A stretch of 64,000 nt of DNA, taken from the NCBI GenBank assembly GCA_027625915.1, contig JANTQA010000015.1:4741001-4805000 (forward strand), written 5' to 3'. This DNA comes from Anaeramoeba flamelloides (Eukaryota > Metamonada > Anaeramoebidae). Each line of letters begins with the position of its first letter. The first letter of the stretch is position 1. A program made the position numbers and the translations under genes. Positions 12,110 through 25,365 of this stretch are shown piece by piece. The notes beneath the pieces were generated by a model. It was not told where the DNA came from, did no database searches, and worked only from the letters and a program-made list of their open reading frames with translations.

Positions 12110-13390
12110 ATGACAAACTACCAACAACCATTTGACGAAATAAATTTGTACCAATCAAAAATGATTCACAACGAAGAAGACGAAGGTTGGGAATACAGAA
12201 GGGATTCATTTAATCGACGCACTTATCATCACCAAGAAATTACCAAGGAGGAAAAAACGAACAAACAAATAGACGGTTTTGTCGATAGCATTCTAGCAAA
12301 CCAAAATTTGAAATACAAAACAAAAGAAGTTTCCCAATACATTACAAAGTTAGAGGAAAGTCTAAAGAAATTACTCCTAATAAAACCCTTCCTAAAAGAT
12401 CTCAATTCTATGGAACTTCAGAATGAGATCATGAAGTTGGAATCTGAAATTAATAACCTTCAAGTGCTCGATAACCAAAATGAAATTGAAAAATTTATCA
12501 TTGATCATACCAATAGGAATATTGAAAAAAATATGAACGGTTTAAGGATTGATTCTGAAAAATTAAACATAGAACTCAATAGGCCATTAAAACAATTTGA
12601 CTTAGAAAAAAATACACTCCCAATCGAAATCACATTTACAAATCAGATTCTACCTTTTGTTCGTTCAATATTGAATGAATCTAAAGAAATAGATTTGTAT
12701 TCTCTTTCGAAAGAGTTATGGATCTCATTAAAAAAGATTTCACAGCAATTCGATCAAAATTTCTTAGCAGGCTTAGGCTTGACAGAAACTGATAACAACA
12801 AGAGTCAGAATGATAATAATGAAGATCAAAAAAAAAAAAGTGAAATTGAAAAAGAAAAAAAAGAAGAGGATGAAAAAGAGGAAAAAAAAGAAGATGAAAA
12901 CGAGTGGAAAAAAGAAAATGAAAATGAAAAAGGAGTAGAAATAAAAATAGAAAAGGAAAAAAAAGAAATAGGTGAAAAAGAAAAAGAAAAAGAAAAAGAC
13001 AAGGAAGAAAATAAGGTAAAATCAAATCAAATGATAAATAAATTTAGAATTAGCACAAAGCAAACATACCAAACAACAATTTTAAATCAACAAAAAAAAA
13101 TTGAATTAATTGAAAATTTAGTTTCAGATCTAGAAATATTAAACGAAAATCCTGGGCTTGGTGAAATAACACAGAAATATTTAACCAAACTCCTTGAGTT
13201 TTATTGGAATATCGAAATTAATAATGAAAATACCCAACTGTTACAAAATGATGAGGAATTAATTGTCAAATTTAATCCTGATTTACATCAAAAAATTAAT
13301 CCAAATGAGGGGGGAAGATTCCATCTGTTGATTCCAGGACTTGAGCAGAATGGTAAAATTATCATGAAAACATTGGGATATTTCCAATAA
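12110..13390 (+). CDS. Uncharacterised coiled-coil protein, 426 aa
   Basis: Single exon. The start ATG follows an A/C-rich leader, and the frame closes with TAA. Residues 1-60 are acidic and aromatic (DEGWEYRRDSFNRRTYHHQ); residues 70-170 show heptad-like Leu/Ile spacing with many Glu and Lys, so a coiled coil is likely; residues about 230-300 are a Lys/Glu low-complexity block (EKEKKEEDEKEEKKEDENE and similar); a second helical part (310-380) follows, and the C-terminus is compact and mixed (GRFHLLIPGLEQNGKIIMKT). No signal peptide or membrane segment is visible. I do not recognise the family. The layout would suit a structural or scaffold subunit, which is a guess. The antisense frame at 12681-13025 is a shadow of the Lys/Glu block. 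Confidence 0.85.
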   Translation: MTNYQQPFDEINLYQSKMIHNEEDEGWEYRRDSFNRRTYHHQEITKEEKTNKQIDGFVDSILANQNLKYKTKEVSQYITKLEESLKKLLLIKPFLKDLNSMELQNEIMKLESEINNLQVLDNQNEIEKFIIDHTNRNIEKNMNGLRIDSEKLNIELNRPLKQFDLEKNTLPIEITFTNQILPFVRSILNESKEIDLYSLSKELWISLKKISQQFDQNFLAGLGLTETDNNKSQNDNNEDQKKKSEIEKEKKEEDEKEEKKEDENEWKKENENEKGVEIKIEKEKKEIGEKEKEKEKDKEENKVKSNQMINKFRISTKQTYQTTILNQQKKIELIENLVSDLEILNENPGLGEITQKYLTKLLEFYWNIEINNENTQLLQNDEELIVKFNPDLHQKINPNEGGRFHLLIPGLEQNGKIIMKTLGYFQ

Positions 13391-14279
13391 ATTTTAGAAA
13401 ATGGAAGATGTATTATCTAAAAAAAAAAAAAACAATCAATAAAAAAAATAAAAATAAAAGCATTGTTTACTACTTTGATTCAAGTATTTTTGAGACGATG
13501 ATATAATACACTTAATATTTTACAAGTTTTTATATTACATTCAAAATTCATTAAAATTATTTTTTACTTTGTTCAAAAATATGATTTAAAGGAATATATT
13601 TTTTAAAAAATAAAATAAAATAAAATCTTGTTGGGATATTATTTTTTTTTTTTTATTTTTGATATTTGTGTTTTGGTTTATGAATGTAAAAGTTAATCCC
13701 GTATAGGGTAATTATTATTTATGAGTCTATTTTTTGAATTGAAATTTTTATATAGTATTATTCTTATCCATTAGGTTATTTTCTACAAAAATAACTACCC
13801 CCTAAATTATCATTTTTTAGATTATTTTCCTTATTTAAAATAACAAGTTTCTGTATAATTCTATTTCAAAAACTAATTTTTTATATTTTCTTTCTAAATA
13901 TAAAATATTGATTTGGTGTTTCTTATGATTAATAAAAACATTTACAGAATAAGAAATAATTTCAAATAGTTCTTAAAAATTGTATATGTGTGTTTTTTTT
14001 TTTTTTCGAAGGTTTCTTCTCTTTTTTTGATTTGGAAATTAGCAATTTATTAATTTAAATAATATTAAATGGAAATAAAAAAATTGTTTTTTTTTTTTTT
14101 TTCAATTCATTGTAGAATAAAAAATTTATAATTCTAATGATTTCGAAAATTTAAAGTATAATAATAGATTTTTAGAAGAAATAATAACAGTTTTTTTTTG
14201 TATCTTTTTAATAAAGTTTGTATATTTAATAAAATATTTTAAAGTAGAATTATGACTTGATTTGTTTTTTGAATTTTTT

Positions 14280-14465
14280 TTTTTCCCTGTAGGGATCAAA
14301 ATATTGACATTTTGTGAGACTACAAAAGAATTCAAAATAAATTCATCTATCCCAAACTTCTTCAAAAATAATTTTTCTTTTTGCTCAATTGGGATTATTT
14401 TTGATTGTTTTCTTTTATGGTATCGAAAGGGCAAAAGATATTTGAATGTGGTAACCGTTTGTTAA
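14280..14465 (+). other. Exon-like open frame, unassigned
   Basis: A pyrimidine tract followed by CCCTGTAG precedes a frame without stops that reads GIKILTFCETTKEFKINSS and continues to NVV before a GTAACC that could be a donor. The minus strand is also open here (14126-14434) and reads equally well, so even the strand is uncertain. Base composition is less extreme than around it. It may be one exon of an unrecognised or decayed gene. Confidence 0.2.
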
Positions 14466-15710
14466 AAATGGGTTAAACATGTTAAAAAATGAATATATAA
14501 TATGTATAAGGACTTTTAGCCTAAACTAAATTATTTTCATTTTTTTTTTGGTAGGATTTTTCCTTTTTTAATTTCAAAAATTAACAATCTTAAGTTTCAT
14601 CAATTGTTTTGGATCGATTGAAAACATGTATTTAAATATATAAAATAGAAATTTTTAAACTTATTTTGAATATTAATAAATTGTAAAAAAAAATAATACA
14701 AGATCATTAAATTAAAAATTTTTTAATTAGTTTGCAAAAATAAAAACATTAGTTTCAAAATCATTTTTTGTAAGAACTATATATAAAAAATCCTAATGTG
14801 GTTAAATATTTTTATTTGGATTTTTAATTCATTGGGTTTCTTTTTCAAATCAATTTCCCTTTTCAAAAACTTTTTTTTTTACCTATTCCCAAAAATCTTG
14901 TCTTGAAAATTCGTTTTGATAAAAATTTAAAAAAAAAACACGGAATAATAATTTTGAAATTCTTTTAATATTTTAGAAAAGTCTAAGAAAAATTATTTTG
15001 ATGTTTTGGGTTCCATTTTAAAGATGTTTTGTTTTTTCAAGAATTCATTGTTTTGGGGTTTTTTGTTTGTTTTTAAATAAAAAATTTTATATTATGTGGT
15101 TTTCGGTTTTAATTATTGGATTTGCAAACACATGCTATAATCTTTTTTTTTGTTTGTAAATATTCTAAATTGATTTATTTTTTTTTTAATAAAAAATAAT
15201 TCATTTGTATCGTTATAGTTGTGGTTTTATTAAAATTCTTATGATCTTCTTAAATTTCCCACTATTTAATAGTATTTTAGTTGATAATTTTTGATACATA
15301 ATGTAATAGAAGGGAAGAAAAAAATGAATTCAAAATTGAATATATAAAATTATATTATTTAAATTCATTTAGAAATGCAAAACTTAATTAAAATCAATAT
15401 GTTATTAAATATTTATTTTAAACTGTAATTATCTCGGGTTATTTTAGTGAATTTAAAAAATATGTTAATTTTAATTCCCAATGGGTGATATTTTTAAATA
15501 TCGTCTCTATGTGATTATAATTTACTTATTTTGGAGAAATTAACAAAATAGCAAGATTTTTGATTTGAAACATGGGATAATACTAATAATTAAAATAAAA
15601 TTAAAATCAAAACAAAAAATTTTTACAATTTTTCATTGAAAATATAATAAAAAAAAAAAAAGTTAAATAATTCTACTAATTTTATTAATCATTTTGAAAA
15701 TTTTTCACTG

Positions 15711-15959
15711 TTGCAAAATTTCAAAAAATCAACTTTAAAGTTATCAAACTCAAACAAATTGATCAATTTGATGTATAAACTTTCAACTCGGTTTTTATAT
15801 TTTTATTGTTTGTTAAAACCATTCAAATTGGATGAGTTGGGTGATTTTGAGACTCTTTTAATTTTCAATTATTTTGAAAATTCGTATAAGCTGTTATACT
15901 TGATCTACACAAAATCTATAAATTTTATTTATCATGAATATTCTAATTTTAATAATTAG
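15711..15959 (+). other. Small open frame, 82 codons, unassigned
   Basis: This ATG to TAG frame has a mixed composition (for example LDELGDFETLLIFNYFENSY), unlike the Lys/Phe noise frames. No family is recognised and there are no neighbouring exons. It may be a short gene, a leftover exon, or chance. Confidence 0.2.
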
Positions 15960-16574
15960 AAACTCGTACCAACATCCTAAAAAGAAATTTTGAATTACAA
16001 AAAATAACAATTCACAATTTGAAAATAACCAAAATTATAAGACTCGTCATTGAAAGAAGTTGTTCTAAAATATAAGCTAATTAAATTATTATTATATAAA
16101 TGTTATTTTTCTCGAGAAAAAATATGAAAAAATAATATAATAAATGATTCTATATTTTTCAGATCTATATCACTTAATATATTTGTTATTTTTTGGGTTT
16201 TTTTTTTAACCTAGCCCAGAAAAATAATGAAAATTCAGTGATATTTTATTTTTTTACTACTCCTTTACATGATTAAATTAAAGTATATTGTAGGTTTTTG
16301 AAATTTCTATGTTTCAGATTTGCAGTTATTCATATTAAGATATGGTATTATAATAGATCTAATTTTTGCAAAAAAAAACTACAATATTAAGTTTAAAATC
16401 CAGGACCATTGATTTCAATCTCCTTACAATGGCAAAAACTTGACTATTTATCACTGAAGAATTTATTTTTTAAATGATCTTGAATCTTTTCTTTTTCAAC
16501 CAAATGGTTATACGCAAATAAATGCGAGAAAAAAAAGTTTAAAATCTATTTACTGTAAATTGTAATATAATAAA

Positions 16575-16800
16575 TAATCAAAATTTTTATTTAGCTTTCC
16601 AAAAAAAAAAATCACCTCCCAAGAATTAATTTCAAATAAAAGAATCAAAGTTCCTAATTCTAAATAGAAATACATAATTTAAGCCTGTTTTCAGAAATTA
16701 ATTATTTTGAATTTACCATCATTTATACAATCTTTTTTTTGGAAAGTTGAATGAAAATTTTGTTCCCTTTATTTTACAAAAAATAGTATTAATGGAATAT
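16575..16800 (+). repeat. Dispersed repeat with TTTCCAAAA ends, copy 1 of 3
   Basis: It matches 50195-50415 and 53765-53980 in the same orientation. The unit runs from an AGCTTTCCAAAAAA-like start through ATCAAAGTTCCTAATT to TTTGGAAAGTTGAATGAAAA, so its two inner borders are complementary (TTTCCAAAA and TTTTGGAAA). It is non-coding. Confidence 0.7.
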
Positions 16801-18224
16801 TAGATTAGTGTTGACACATTAAAAAAAAATCAACATTTTTAACTTTTGAGTTAGTACAAAATAAAAGTATATTATTTTAATACATTGATATTATTTCAAG
16901 AAAATATTGAAAAAAAAATGATTTGAAACATTATTTCACACATTTCTTCAATTTGGAAGCCAAAGAAGGACAATTTACTGGGCAAAAATTCCCAAACTTG
17001 ACCAAAAAAAAAATGAAATTGTAATCGTTTTTCATTTCTTGTAAACTAAATTAAAGAAATACCAAATAAAATAATTATGTATTCCAATGAATTATCCAAT
17101 AATCCTTTCGGTATAATTTTTTTGATTTCAAGGTAAGTGTAAATTGTATGTTAATTTTTTTAAACTTAAAAAGTTGTTGTCAGCTTTCTGAATTGGAAAA
17201 TTTGATTTTAAAAATTCCCTATATCTATTTCTATTTTTGGTTCTCAAATTTTGTAAAAGATCAAAAACAAAGTTGGTTTTTTTTAAATTGAGAAGAAAAA
17301 AATTAATTTAACTTTTTTTCGAAAAATTTTGTTGTATTTGTAATTTGCAACCTATTTTCTTTTATGACAAAAACCTTATATTCTGATCGAAAAAAAAAAA
17401 CAGTGAGAGAGTACCAAAATAAAATAGTTGAAAACCAAAGTTCTTTTGGTTAGTTTTTATTTCATAAATTGGTTTAGGTTTACAATTAATTTAAAAATTT
17501 TGTCATCATTTGAAATAAAGAACCAACCTACCTATCCCTTAAAAAGTTGAAATCAAAACGAACAACGATAAGAAGGATTTTTTTAAAGTAAAAAAGATAC
17601 AAATCTATTATCATAACTTCTTTATTCTGCAAAACATTTCAATAAAACTACATAAAAGAAGTTTTTCAACTGTTTATATAACAAACAAAGAACAAAATTT
17701 CAACACCCTTACCAAAAGGTGTCAATCTTATTCTTATATTTCCTGTCATTAACTTCACTTTTGCAAAAAGAGACAAAAAATATTTTTCAAAATTGAAAAC
17801 TTTCTATTATTTGTGTAATTTTTTTTATTTAAAGAAAAAAATAAAGCTCTGAAATAAGAAAACGTGTAATGAAGAACAACAATTTCGACATTTTCAGGAA
17901 AAATGATTCCCAAAACTCAATAAGGTAAATAAAATTATAATGAAAATGTAGCAAATCTGATTTATATCTTTCAGTGCCGCCTTTTCTACCATTTCAATTT
18001 AATCTTTTTTAGAAATTTAAAGTTTAGGTTTTTAACCAAACAAGAAATATTTTGAAAAAAAAAGTGTTTCAAAATTGAAAAAAAGGATTTCAAGAAATTG
18101 TTAGAATTCGTAAATTGAAAAGAGAAGAAGAAATAAATTATTCTTTTTCTTCATTTTTTCTTTGTTCGATTCTTGCCAAATAAATAAATACAAGACAAAA
18201 GAAAAAAAAAAAATCAACGAATTA

Positions 18225-21200
18225 ATGACTTCACGAATTACATCACCAATCAGTAAGGACACAAACTCCAATTCCCCAACACACAATAAACCAAACACAT
18301 CAACTTCACCACTAGGGACGAGAACAAAAAAAATCAGGACACGATCTTTAGATCGAAATTCCAAAACCAGGCTCAACTTTGATAATTTCACATTTAGCGA
18401 TCACTTTACCAACCCAGACAAATTTAATTTGGTCTCTCTCCTTGAGAACGAGGCACTTTTAGTTCCCAAAATATTAACAAACACGCAAGAACCACCAAAG
18501 GTCATCAAACGAGTGAAAAGAACAAAAAGTAATGTAACAAAAAAAGGGGTTCGAAGAAAAAAAAGAACACCAAAACAAGATCATTCAACTACAGGAACAG
18601 GCACAAGGAAACAAAATTTTCGGAACACAAAGACAAAAAGCTATGGTTATTTTGAACAAACAAGCTTAAAAAAACTAAAAAACAACAACCCAAACAATAC
18701 TAAAGATAATCACAAAAAAAATAGTAAGAGCAAGAGTAATAGAAAGGAAAAAAGCCGGAGTAATAGTAAGAATAAGAGTAAGAGTAAGAGTAAGAGTAAG
18801 GGTGAGAATAAGGGTGAGAGTAAAAGCAAAAAAGTGAAAAAAAAATTATCCACATTCTCTTTTACCACAAATTGGAAAAAAAATAAAAAACAAAAAAAAC
18901 AAAAGCCAACCCTTAACTACCGCAATTCTTCAAAAAGTAATAATAAAAATGAAACCTTCCAAAAAAGGAGGTTAACTGCTGACAGTGCCAGCGAAAAATT
19001 GATTTTGAACAACAATAACAAGAATGAATTGGAAAATACGGATCTTTTAAAGCCCAAAAAATATTTTGGATTGAAGGAAATGGAGACTGATAATCGGATA
19101 GTTCGTAATGTGAGTGACATTGATAAAAATACAAACAAAAACAAAAACAAAAACAAAAACAAGCGATATCTCAAAGTGCAACCAAGAGACAACATCCGTG
19201 CGTTAGCAAAAGTTCACACTTTACTACAACGAAGGTTTGCATTAAAAAAGCAAAAAACGATCAAAGAATTAAACAATATTAAAACCCAAATTGCGAAATC
19301 ACGAGAAAAATTAGGTCTGCAGCGAAATTTAAAAAAAGGCGAGCTCATTAAGAACATTCAAAAATTGGAAATAGTTGGAGGCAAAAAGCAACCGTTTTCA
19401 AAGAGTGGGCCCAAGGGAGTCACAAAATATTTAAGGTCCTGTAAAAAATTAGAGAATTTGATTGCAAAGTTTATAAATTTATCAGACGAGGAATTCACCT
19501 TCCAAAAATGTAGTAAAGCAATCACAAAGGCAAGGGTTTTATTTAAAGAATGGGGCGGCGATTGGCCGAACAAACAATTCGCATCAACGACGATCTTTTA
19601 TTTGTCAATAATTTCACGATCTTTTGAAGCCTTGGAATTAATGCCTCAAGATTATTCTTCACTCGTTAAATTTGCCCACCGCTTGTTTTTAAATAAGAAA
19701 AACAATTTGCAAAAAATGAATAGTAATGTTTCAACGAACAGGAACAACACTAACAATCTTTTGAAAAAATTTAACTTTTCAGATGAAAACTCTTCTTCTG
19801 AAGAATCAGAAGACCACAAAGGCGCTGGTGGCGGCAGCGGCAGCAGCGACAATGAGGAGAACAATGTTCTTAATCATAATGAAAAAGAGGATTTAAGGAA
19901 AAAAAAAATTAAGAACAAAAGACAATTGTCTCACAAAAGAAGAAGGTCAAGGAACAGAAAAAGTCTCGAAACGAAAGTGCAGAATTTAAAGATTAAAGAA
20001 CCGACTGAATCGCCAATGGGCAATGATATGGATACATACAAATTTAATAATAATGAAAAAAATCAAGAAACCGAAATAAAAGATGGAAAGGAACAAATGA
20101 AAAAAAATGAAAATGAAATAATCAAAAAAAAGTATTTAAATGGTATCAAAAAAAAAAAAAAAACAGGGATGATCAAAAGATTATTTAAGAGAGGCAATAA
20201 AAACAAAGAATATATAAAAAATATAAAAGAAAAACGACAAATTGAAAATAATAACAATAATCAGAATAACAATCATAAGGAAAATCAAACTGTTCAAAAA
20301 AAAAATGTATTGGATATTTTACATAAAGGGGATATTAAAACTGAAAAATGCAGAATGTGTCACCGTTCGATTGCTATTACCAAATTTAAAGAACATAGCA
20401 AATTTTGTAGAATCTCAAGTCAATCAACCGTTTCTGTAATGCAATGTAAAGCCGAATTACAATTATTATTAAAATCACACGAAAAATATGAAAACAAATT
20501 TAAAGACACAAATAATTTCAACCTAAATCATAATTTAACATTTTTATCTTGGATGAAAGTAATTGTAACAAGGTTTGAATTTTTTTTTTATTTTTTATTT
20601 TTTATTTTATTTTTTTCGTAAACACTAATTAAAGGTATTAGAGTTTGCATATAAGCTATTTCCAAAAAAGTGGGGCAAATTTCTTTTAAAATGTATTTAT
20701 TAAGATAAATCTTCAAAAAAGTATTTAAATATACAAAATCATTAACTACTATTTATTGATTCTTGATAAAAAATCCAATTTGTTTCTTAGTATTGTATTA
20801 CATAAAAAAAAAGATATTAACTTTTCTGATCTCGATTTTATCTGATATTTTTTAGGGTGTGAAAATTGGTGTTTATTATTTTCTTTTTGATCGAAAAAAA
20901 TTTTTTCATAACTTTTTTAATACCAACAAATTTTCAAATAGAATTGGAAACTTAGAACTGTATTTGATTGTTAAACAAATAATTTGTACCCTTGCCATAT
21001 TTCCAGTTTTTTATTGAAATTGGTCGTGCATTCTTTTCTTCAAAAAAAGTGCTATTTTTTTTTTATATTTTTTGGAAATATTTTAAAGAACATATTTTGA
21101 AATAAATACATGTGCCATTGATTCAACCTGTATTAATATTAAACTTAATTTGGCATTGTCAATTAACGAATACCTTCACTAACAAAGATGATTTTTTATG

Positions 21201-24200
21201 AAATGTAAAAAAAAATGCCCCACTTTTTTGGAAATACCTTAGATATGACAATTTTGAGGATATTGTTACTTATTCCAAAAGAATTATTCTTTCATGAATA
21301 AATATTTTTTGTTAGTAAAAGAGACATTTTTTCGCTCATAAATACTTTTCCGCTAATAAATACTTTTTAGCTAATCAAAACTTTTTCGCGAATAAATACC
21401 TGTTCGCGGATAGATATATATATATTTTCCTCAAAATAAGTACTTTTTCTCTAATAAATGTTTTTTTTTCGTTAATAAGTGTTTTTTTCTGGAAGCAAAG
21501 TACTTTTTTCTCGGAAAAGCCGAAATTTTATACAGAAAGACACTGTTTTCCCCAAATAAAACACACAGACAAGAGGGGTTGTTGAAAAATACCAAATCAA
21601 TTTGAAGATCTTTTTGTTCCCGTTCTTCAATTAAAAAAAAATATTTTCTTTGGGAAAATAAAACTAAAATAAAAAGATAGAAAACTATTAAATTTATCTT
21701 TAGGAATATGCTTGAATTAAAATAAAAAATCTGGAAAAGAAAAATAATTTTAAAACACAATAATTAAATTTCCAAATTTAGAGAAAAAACAAACAATTAA
21801 CAAGCAATTATGAAAAAGATGTTGAAATAAAAGAATAGAATAGTTTTTTTTAAAAAAAAGTATTTTACCTCCAAAGGTTAAATTCTCAAGAAGAAAGAGA
21901 AAGATCCATTAGATCGAAGTGATCTTTTAAAAAACAAACCATTTCAAGTTTTAGAGTAAAAATTACTCCAAAATGTAAAATTTTGAAAAGAAGAACAACA
22001 GAAAGAAGATAACATGTTTTTTCAAACAATAATTCCTAATTGATGATTATATAGACTCTGATATTGATAAAACTTGACAAATTGAAATATTCTCCTTTAG
22101 TGTTGCAGATACTTTTGAAAATTGTTATAACTGAGGATAACCAAATTTAGGAACACATGAATAGAATTGATATTATCCCAAGTATTTTATTTTTATAGCA
22201 ACGAATGTTGCTGCAATAGATTGAAAAAATAAGAATTTATTTTCAAGTTTGTTATTTGAGTTTATGAAAAGGGAAGAGATAATCAACCACTTTTATTTGA
22301 TTTTTATTATTTTAAAATAAAGAAACTGAAAATGAATATCAATTATTGTAAAGAATTTTTTTTGTCTGTTGATTTTGATAAATTCTAAATAAATTAGCAA
22401 TTCTTTCGGACTGTTTTTGTATAAAATCTCATTAGATCTTTTAAAAAGAAATTTAGTTGAGATTTCAATTACTGTTAAATTCAAATTTAAAAAAAATTAA
22501 AAGTTCATCTCAAAAGTTTGTAAAAGAAAGAGACAAATTAGTAAAAGATCTAGAAAATAGGACTTTTGATTGATTTACAAAGGTGTTTTTCTTAATCCCT
22601 CTACTAATCCATTGTGACAAAACATGATTTTGTGCAACTGAAATAAAAAATTTTCATTTATCAATTGGGAAATTAAAGTAATAAATATTGATCGATCAAA
22701 GGTTAGATACTAACAACTAATTCTATTAATGTTTTTTTTTTCTATTTTTACAAGAACTCAGCTGTAACTTAATATCAATCGTTTGTAAATTTTTTACAAT
22801 ATCAGGTAAACTATTAAATAATTCGAAAAGCGAAATGAAAACAAAAAAAATAAAATTATTTCCAATTCAAATGAAATTCTTGCCTTTGTGACCCTTTTAA
22901 CTGTGTCCAAACTTTTGAAATTTAGTTACGTTTTTTTGTATTATGTTCACAAATTGATTTTTTCAAAATTTTGAAAGAGAATGAAACAAACTTTCAATTT
23001 ATTTCGAAAAGAATTTGAAATGGATTTAAAAAATATTCAATTTTGATATCAATTATTAAAACATTGAAGATTTTTAAAAGGAAAAAAATTGTAAATTACA
23101 GACTATTAATGTGTGAAAATATGACAAATTTGATTTTTTATATTTGAAAATAATAATAATATATTTATTGGATATTTTTACTTTTTATCAAAAAAAAAAA
23201 AAAAAAAACAATTTTCAAATAATAATACAAATAGTGTACTTAATATCGACATTGATTCGAAAACAGCACCAACTGAATGTAAAGATTTTTTTCAGGAATT
23301 TGAAAATGATAATTTTAATTCTACAAACGAAATCAATGATAAAATCATTGAACTAAAACTTAAATATACGAGCGTTATTACTAAATTATATGACGAATTT
23401 AATAATTATAAATTCAGTTCGGAAGAAGTAAAAAAAACTTTAAGAAATAAAAGACATCATCACAAACCTTCAGGATCTTTTAGTTTGCCGAATTTACCAG
23501 CAATTTCTGATTTCGAATTATTAAAACCGATTTCTTCAGGTGGGTATGGGAAAGTTTTCTTAGCAAAAATGATCCAAACCGATGATCTCTATGCAATAAA
23601 AGTTTTAAAAAAAGAAGATATGATTTTAAAAAATCAAGTGCAGCATATAAAATCTGAAAGGAACATAATGACAAAGTCTGGTAATGATTTTATTGTTAGA
23701 TTATATTATTCTTTCCAAACACATGAAAATTTATACATAGTAATGCAATATTGCCCCGGTGGGGATTTGCATTCAATTCTTGGCTATACTGGATGCTTTA
23801 AAACCGAATTTGCTAAACAATACCTGGCGGAAATTGTTTTAGCTTTAGAATTTTTACACAACAATGGGATTATCCATAGAGATATTAAACCAGATAATAT
23901 TTTGATTAATAAAAATGGCCATGTCAAATTAACTGATTTTGGTTTGTCTAAAATTGGTTTGTATGAAAGAAGAGAACATAATAAAGCCATACCGCCAACA
24001 AGCAACAAGAAGGAAAATAAAGGGAAAAATAAAGTAAATCATGAAAATAATAATAATAATAACAATAATGATAATGATTATAAAAACACCACCAAAGAAT
24101 TTAGTATGAATTCAAAAATTAATGATGATTATATGGATAATAATCAAAATATATCAAGTGATGATGACGACAATATGTGTACCACCGATAATATAACTTC

Positions 24201-25365
24201 CTCTGATAATTTAGAAGATAAAGAATTGAATTCATCTTATTCTGAGAATACAAATAATACTCTAGAAAATAATAATAACAAAGATAGTAAGGAGGGAAAC
24301 GAAGAGGAGGATGATGATATGGATAATGAAAATGAAAATGAACATAAAAATGAAAATAAAAGTGAAAGTGAAAGTGAAAATAAAAGTGAAAATGAAAGCG
24401 AAAGTAAAAATGAAAATGAAAGTAAAAATGAAAATGAAAATGAAAATGAAAATGAAAATGAAATAGAAAATAATAAGAAATATTCTGAAAAGAAAAAAAA
24501 CAAATTAAAAAATTTTTTAATTAATGCACAAAACTCAGAAGGACACATTAGCGAAGAATATGATAAAGAAAATTTATCAAAAATTGAAAAACAAAAATTT
24601 TATAGTTTTATCGGTACACCAGGATATTTAGCACCCGAAATCTTATTGGGTCTAGGACATTCCTTTGAAGCAGATTGGTGGTCATTTGGCATTCTAGCCT
24701 ATGAATTAACTGTCGGTATAACACCTTTTAATGGCAATTCCGAAAAGGAAGTTTGGGATAACATGCTAAGCATGGAAATCGACTATAAATATTTAACAGA
24801 TCAAAAACTAATCGACCTAATTTCAAAACTGTTAAAATCAGATCCAAACAAAAGACTTGGTGCAAATGGGGCACAGGAAGTTAAAGATCATCCATTTTTT
24901 AAAGATGTAGATTGGGAAAACATTAAATCACAAAAGCCCCTTTTTGTTCCCAAATTAAATGAATTAACAGATTTAAAATATTTTAAAAAGGCAAGACATC
25001 ATCTAGACACTAAATTAGATCCGGAAATTTTAGAAGATATGGAAAATGCCACCTTTGACGAAACTTTATTGTTTTCAAAAGAATCAGATCTTTTTGATGA
25101 ATTTTCAAGTATTAATTGGGATGAATTATTGCAAATGAATTTGTTTATCGCTAAAAACCACCATTCTAAACTTTCAGTCGAAACACAACCATTATCTTCA
25201 AAGAACAAAAATTTAAATGATGAAGTGGTGCATGATAATGAAAACAGTGGCGATAATGAAGAGGAGGGGTACGAGGAGGAAGATGGTTCTGAATATGAAA
25301 ATGAAAATGAAAATGAAAATGAAAATCAGGAAGGTGAAGAGACCGACCATTCAGAAATAAACTAA
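18225..25365 (+). CDS. Rim15/IRE-type AGC protein kinase with C2HC zinc finger
   Basis: Ser/Thr kinase related to plant IRE, fungal Rim15 and the MAST/Greatwall group, regulators of growth arrest and cell division. Exons 18225-20572 and 23235-25365 (phase 2 junction) give 4479 nt, 1492 aa. The ATG at 18225 is preferred over 18162, which lies in an A-rich leader. Residues 1-300 are basic and low-complexity (SKSKSKSK and KNKNKNK runs); about 320-480 match the conserved region upstream of the finger in IRE proteins; a finger CRMCHRSIAITKFKEHSKFC starts at 709; the kinase domain starts at about 876 with glycine loop SGGYGKV (884-890), Lys905, HRDIKPDN (997) and DFG (1017), and has GTPGYLAPE at 1243. 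Between DFG and GTP lies an insert of about 200 residues rich in Asn and Glu, the hallmark of this group. All catalytic residues are present. The tail is acidic (ENENENEN). Confidence 0.93.
20654..21239. mobile_element. Non-autonomous TIR element, AAAAAAGTGGGG family (586 bp)
   Basis: It is bordered by TA at 20652-20653 and 21240-21241. The ends read inward AGCTATTTCCAAAAAAGTGG and AGGTATTTCCAAAAAAGTGG. There is no open frame. It sits in the kinase intron 80 bases after the donor. One end of a second copy is at 4656. Confidence 0.8.
21327..21520 (+). repeat. Degenerate 18-base minisatellite
   Basis: Units of the form TTTTTCGCTAATAAATAC follow each other at 21328-21345, 21346-21363, 21364-21381 and 21382-21399, then continue in a more diverged and interrupted form to about 21520. 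The unit length is a multiple of three, and on the minus strand it would encode a repeated VFISEK-like motif. A decayed repeat-protein gene is possible but not shown. Confidence 0.7.
22680..22930 (+). repeat. Partial CCAAAAATTT-family element in the kinase intron
   Basis: It matches the right half of the element at 5632-6160: ATTGATCGATCAAAGGTTAGAT near 22690, then TCAATCGTTTG, and the end GTGTCCAAACTTTTGAAATTTA at 22905-22927. The left half is not seen. Confidence 0.65.

Larger units (their letters stand above)
13391..18224. other. Long gene-poor region
   Basis: No gene is recognised over 4.8 kb. Two stretches look more protein-like than their surroundings and are listed separately (14280-14465 and 15711-15959). 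A member of a dispersed repeat family lies at 16575-16800. The rest is AT-rich sequence with many homopolymer runs. Confidence 0.5.
20573..23234 (+). other. 2.7-kb intron of the kinase gene, containing repeats
   Basis: Donor AAG|GTTTGA and acceptor AAATAG, phase 2. The only phase-compatible acceptor near the kinase frame gives TSVLNIDIDSKTAP. Inside lie a complete TA-flanked element (20654-21239), an 18-base tandem repeat (21327-21520) and part of a CCAAAAATTT-family element (22680-22930). Confidence 0.75.

Noticed and set aside
12681-13025. Minus-strand Phe/Leu-rich frame
   Set aside because: Shadow of the Lys/Glu block of the 12110-13390 gene.
24237-24548. Minus-strand Ser/Phe-rich frame opposite the kinase insert
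   Set aside because: Shadow of the Glu-Asn repeat of the kinase gene.
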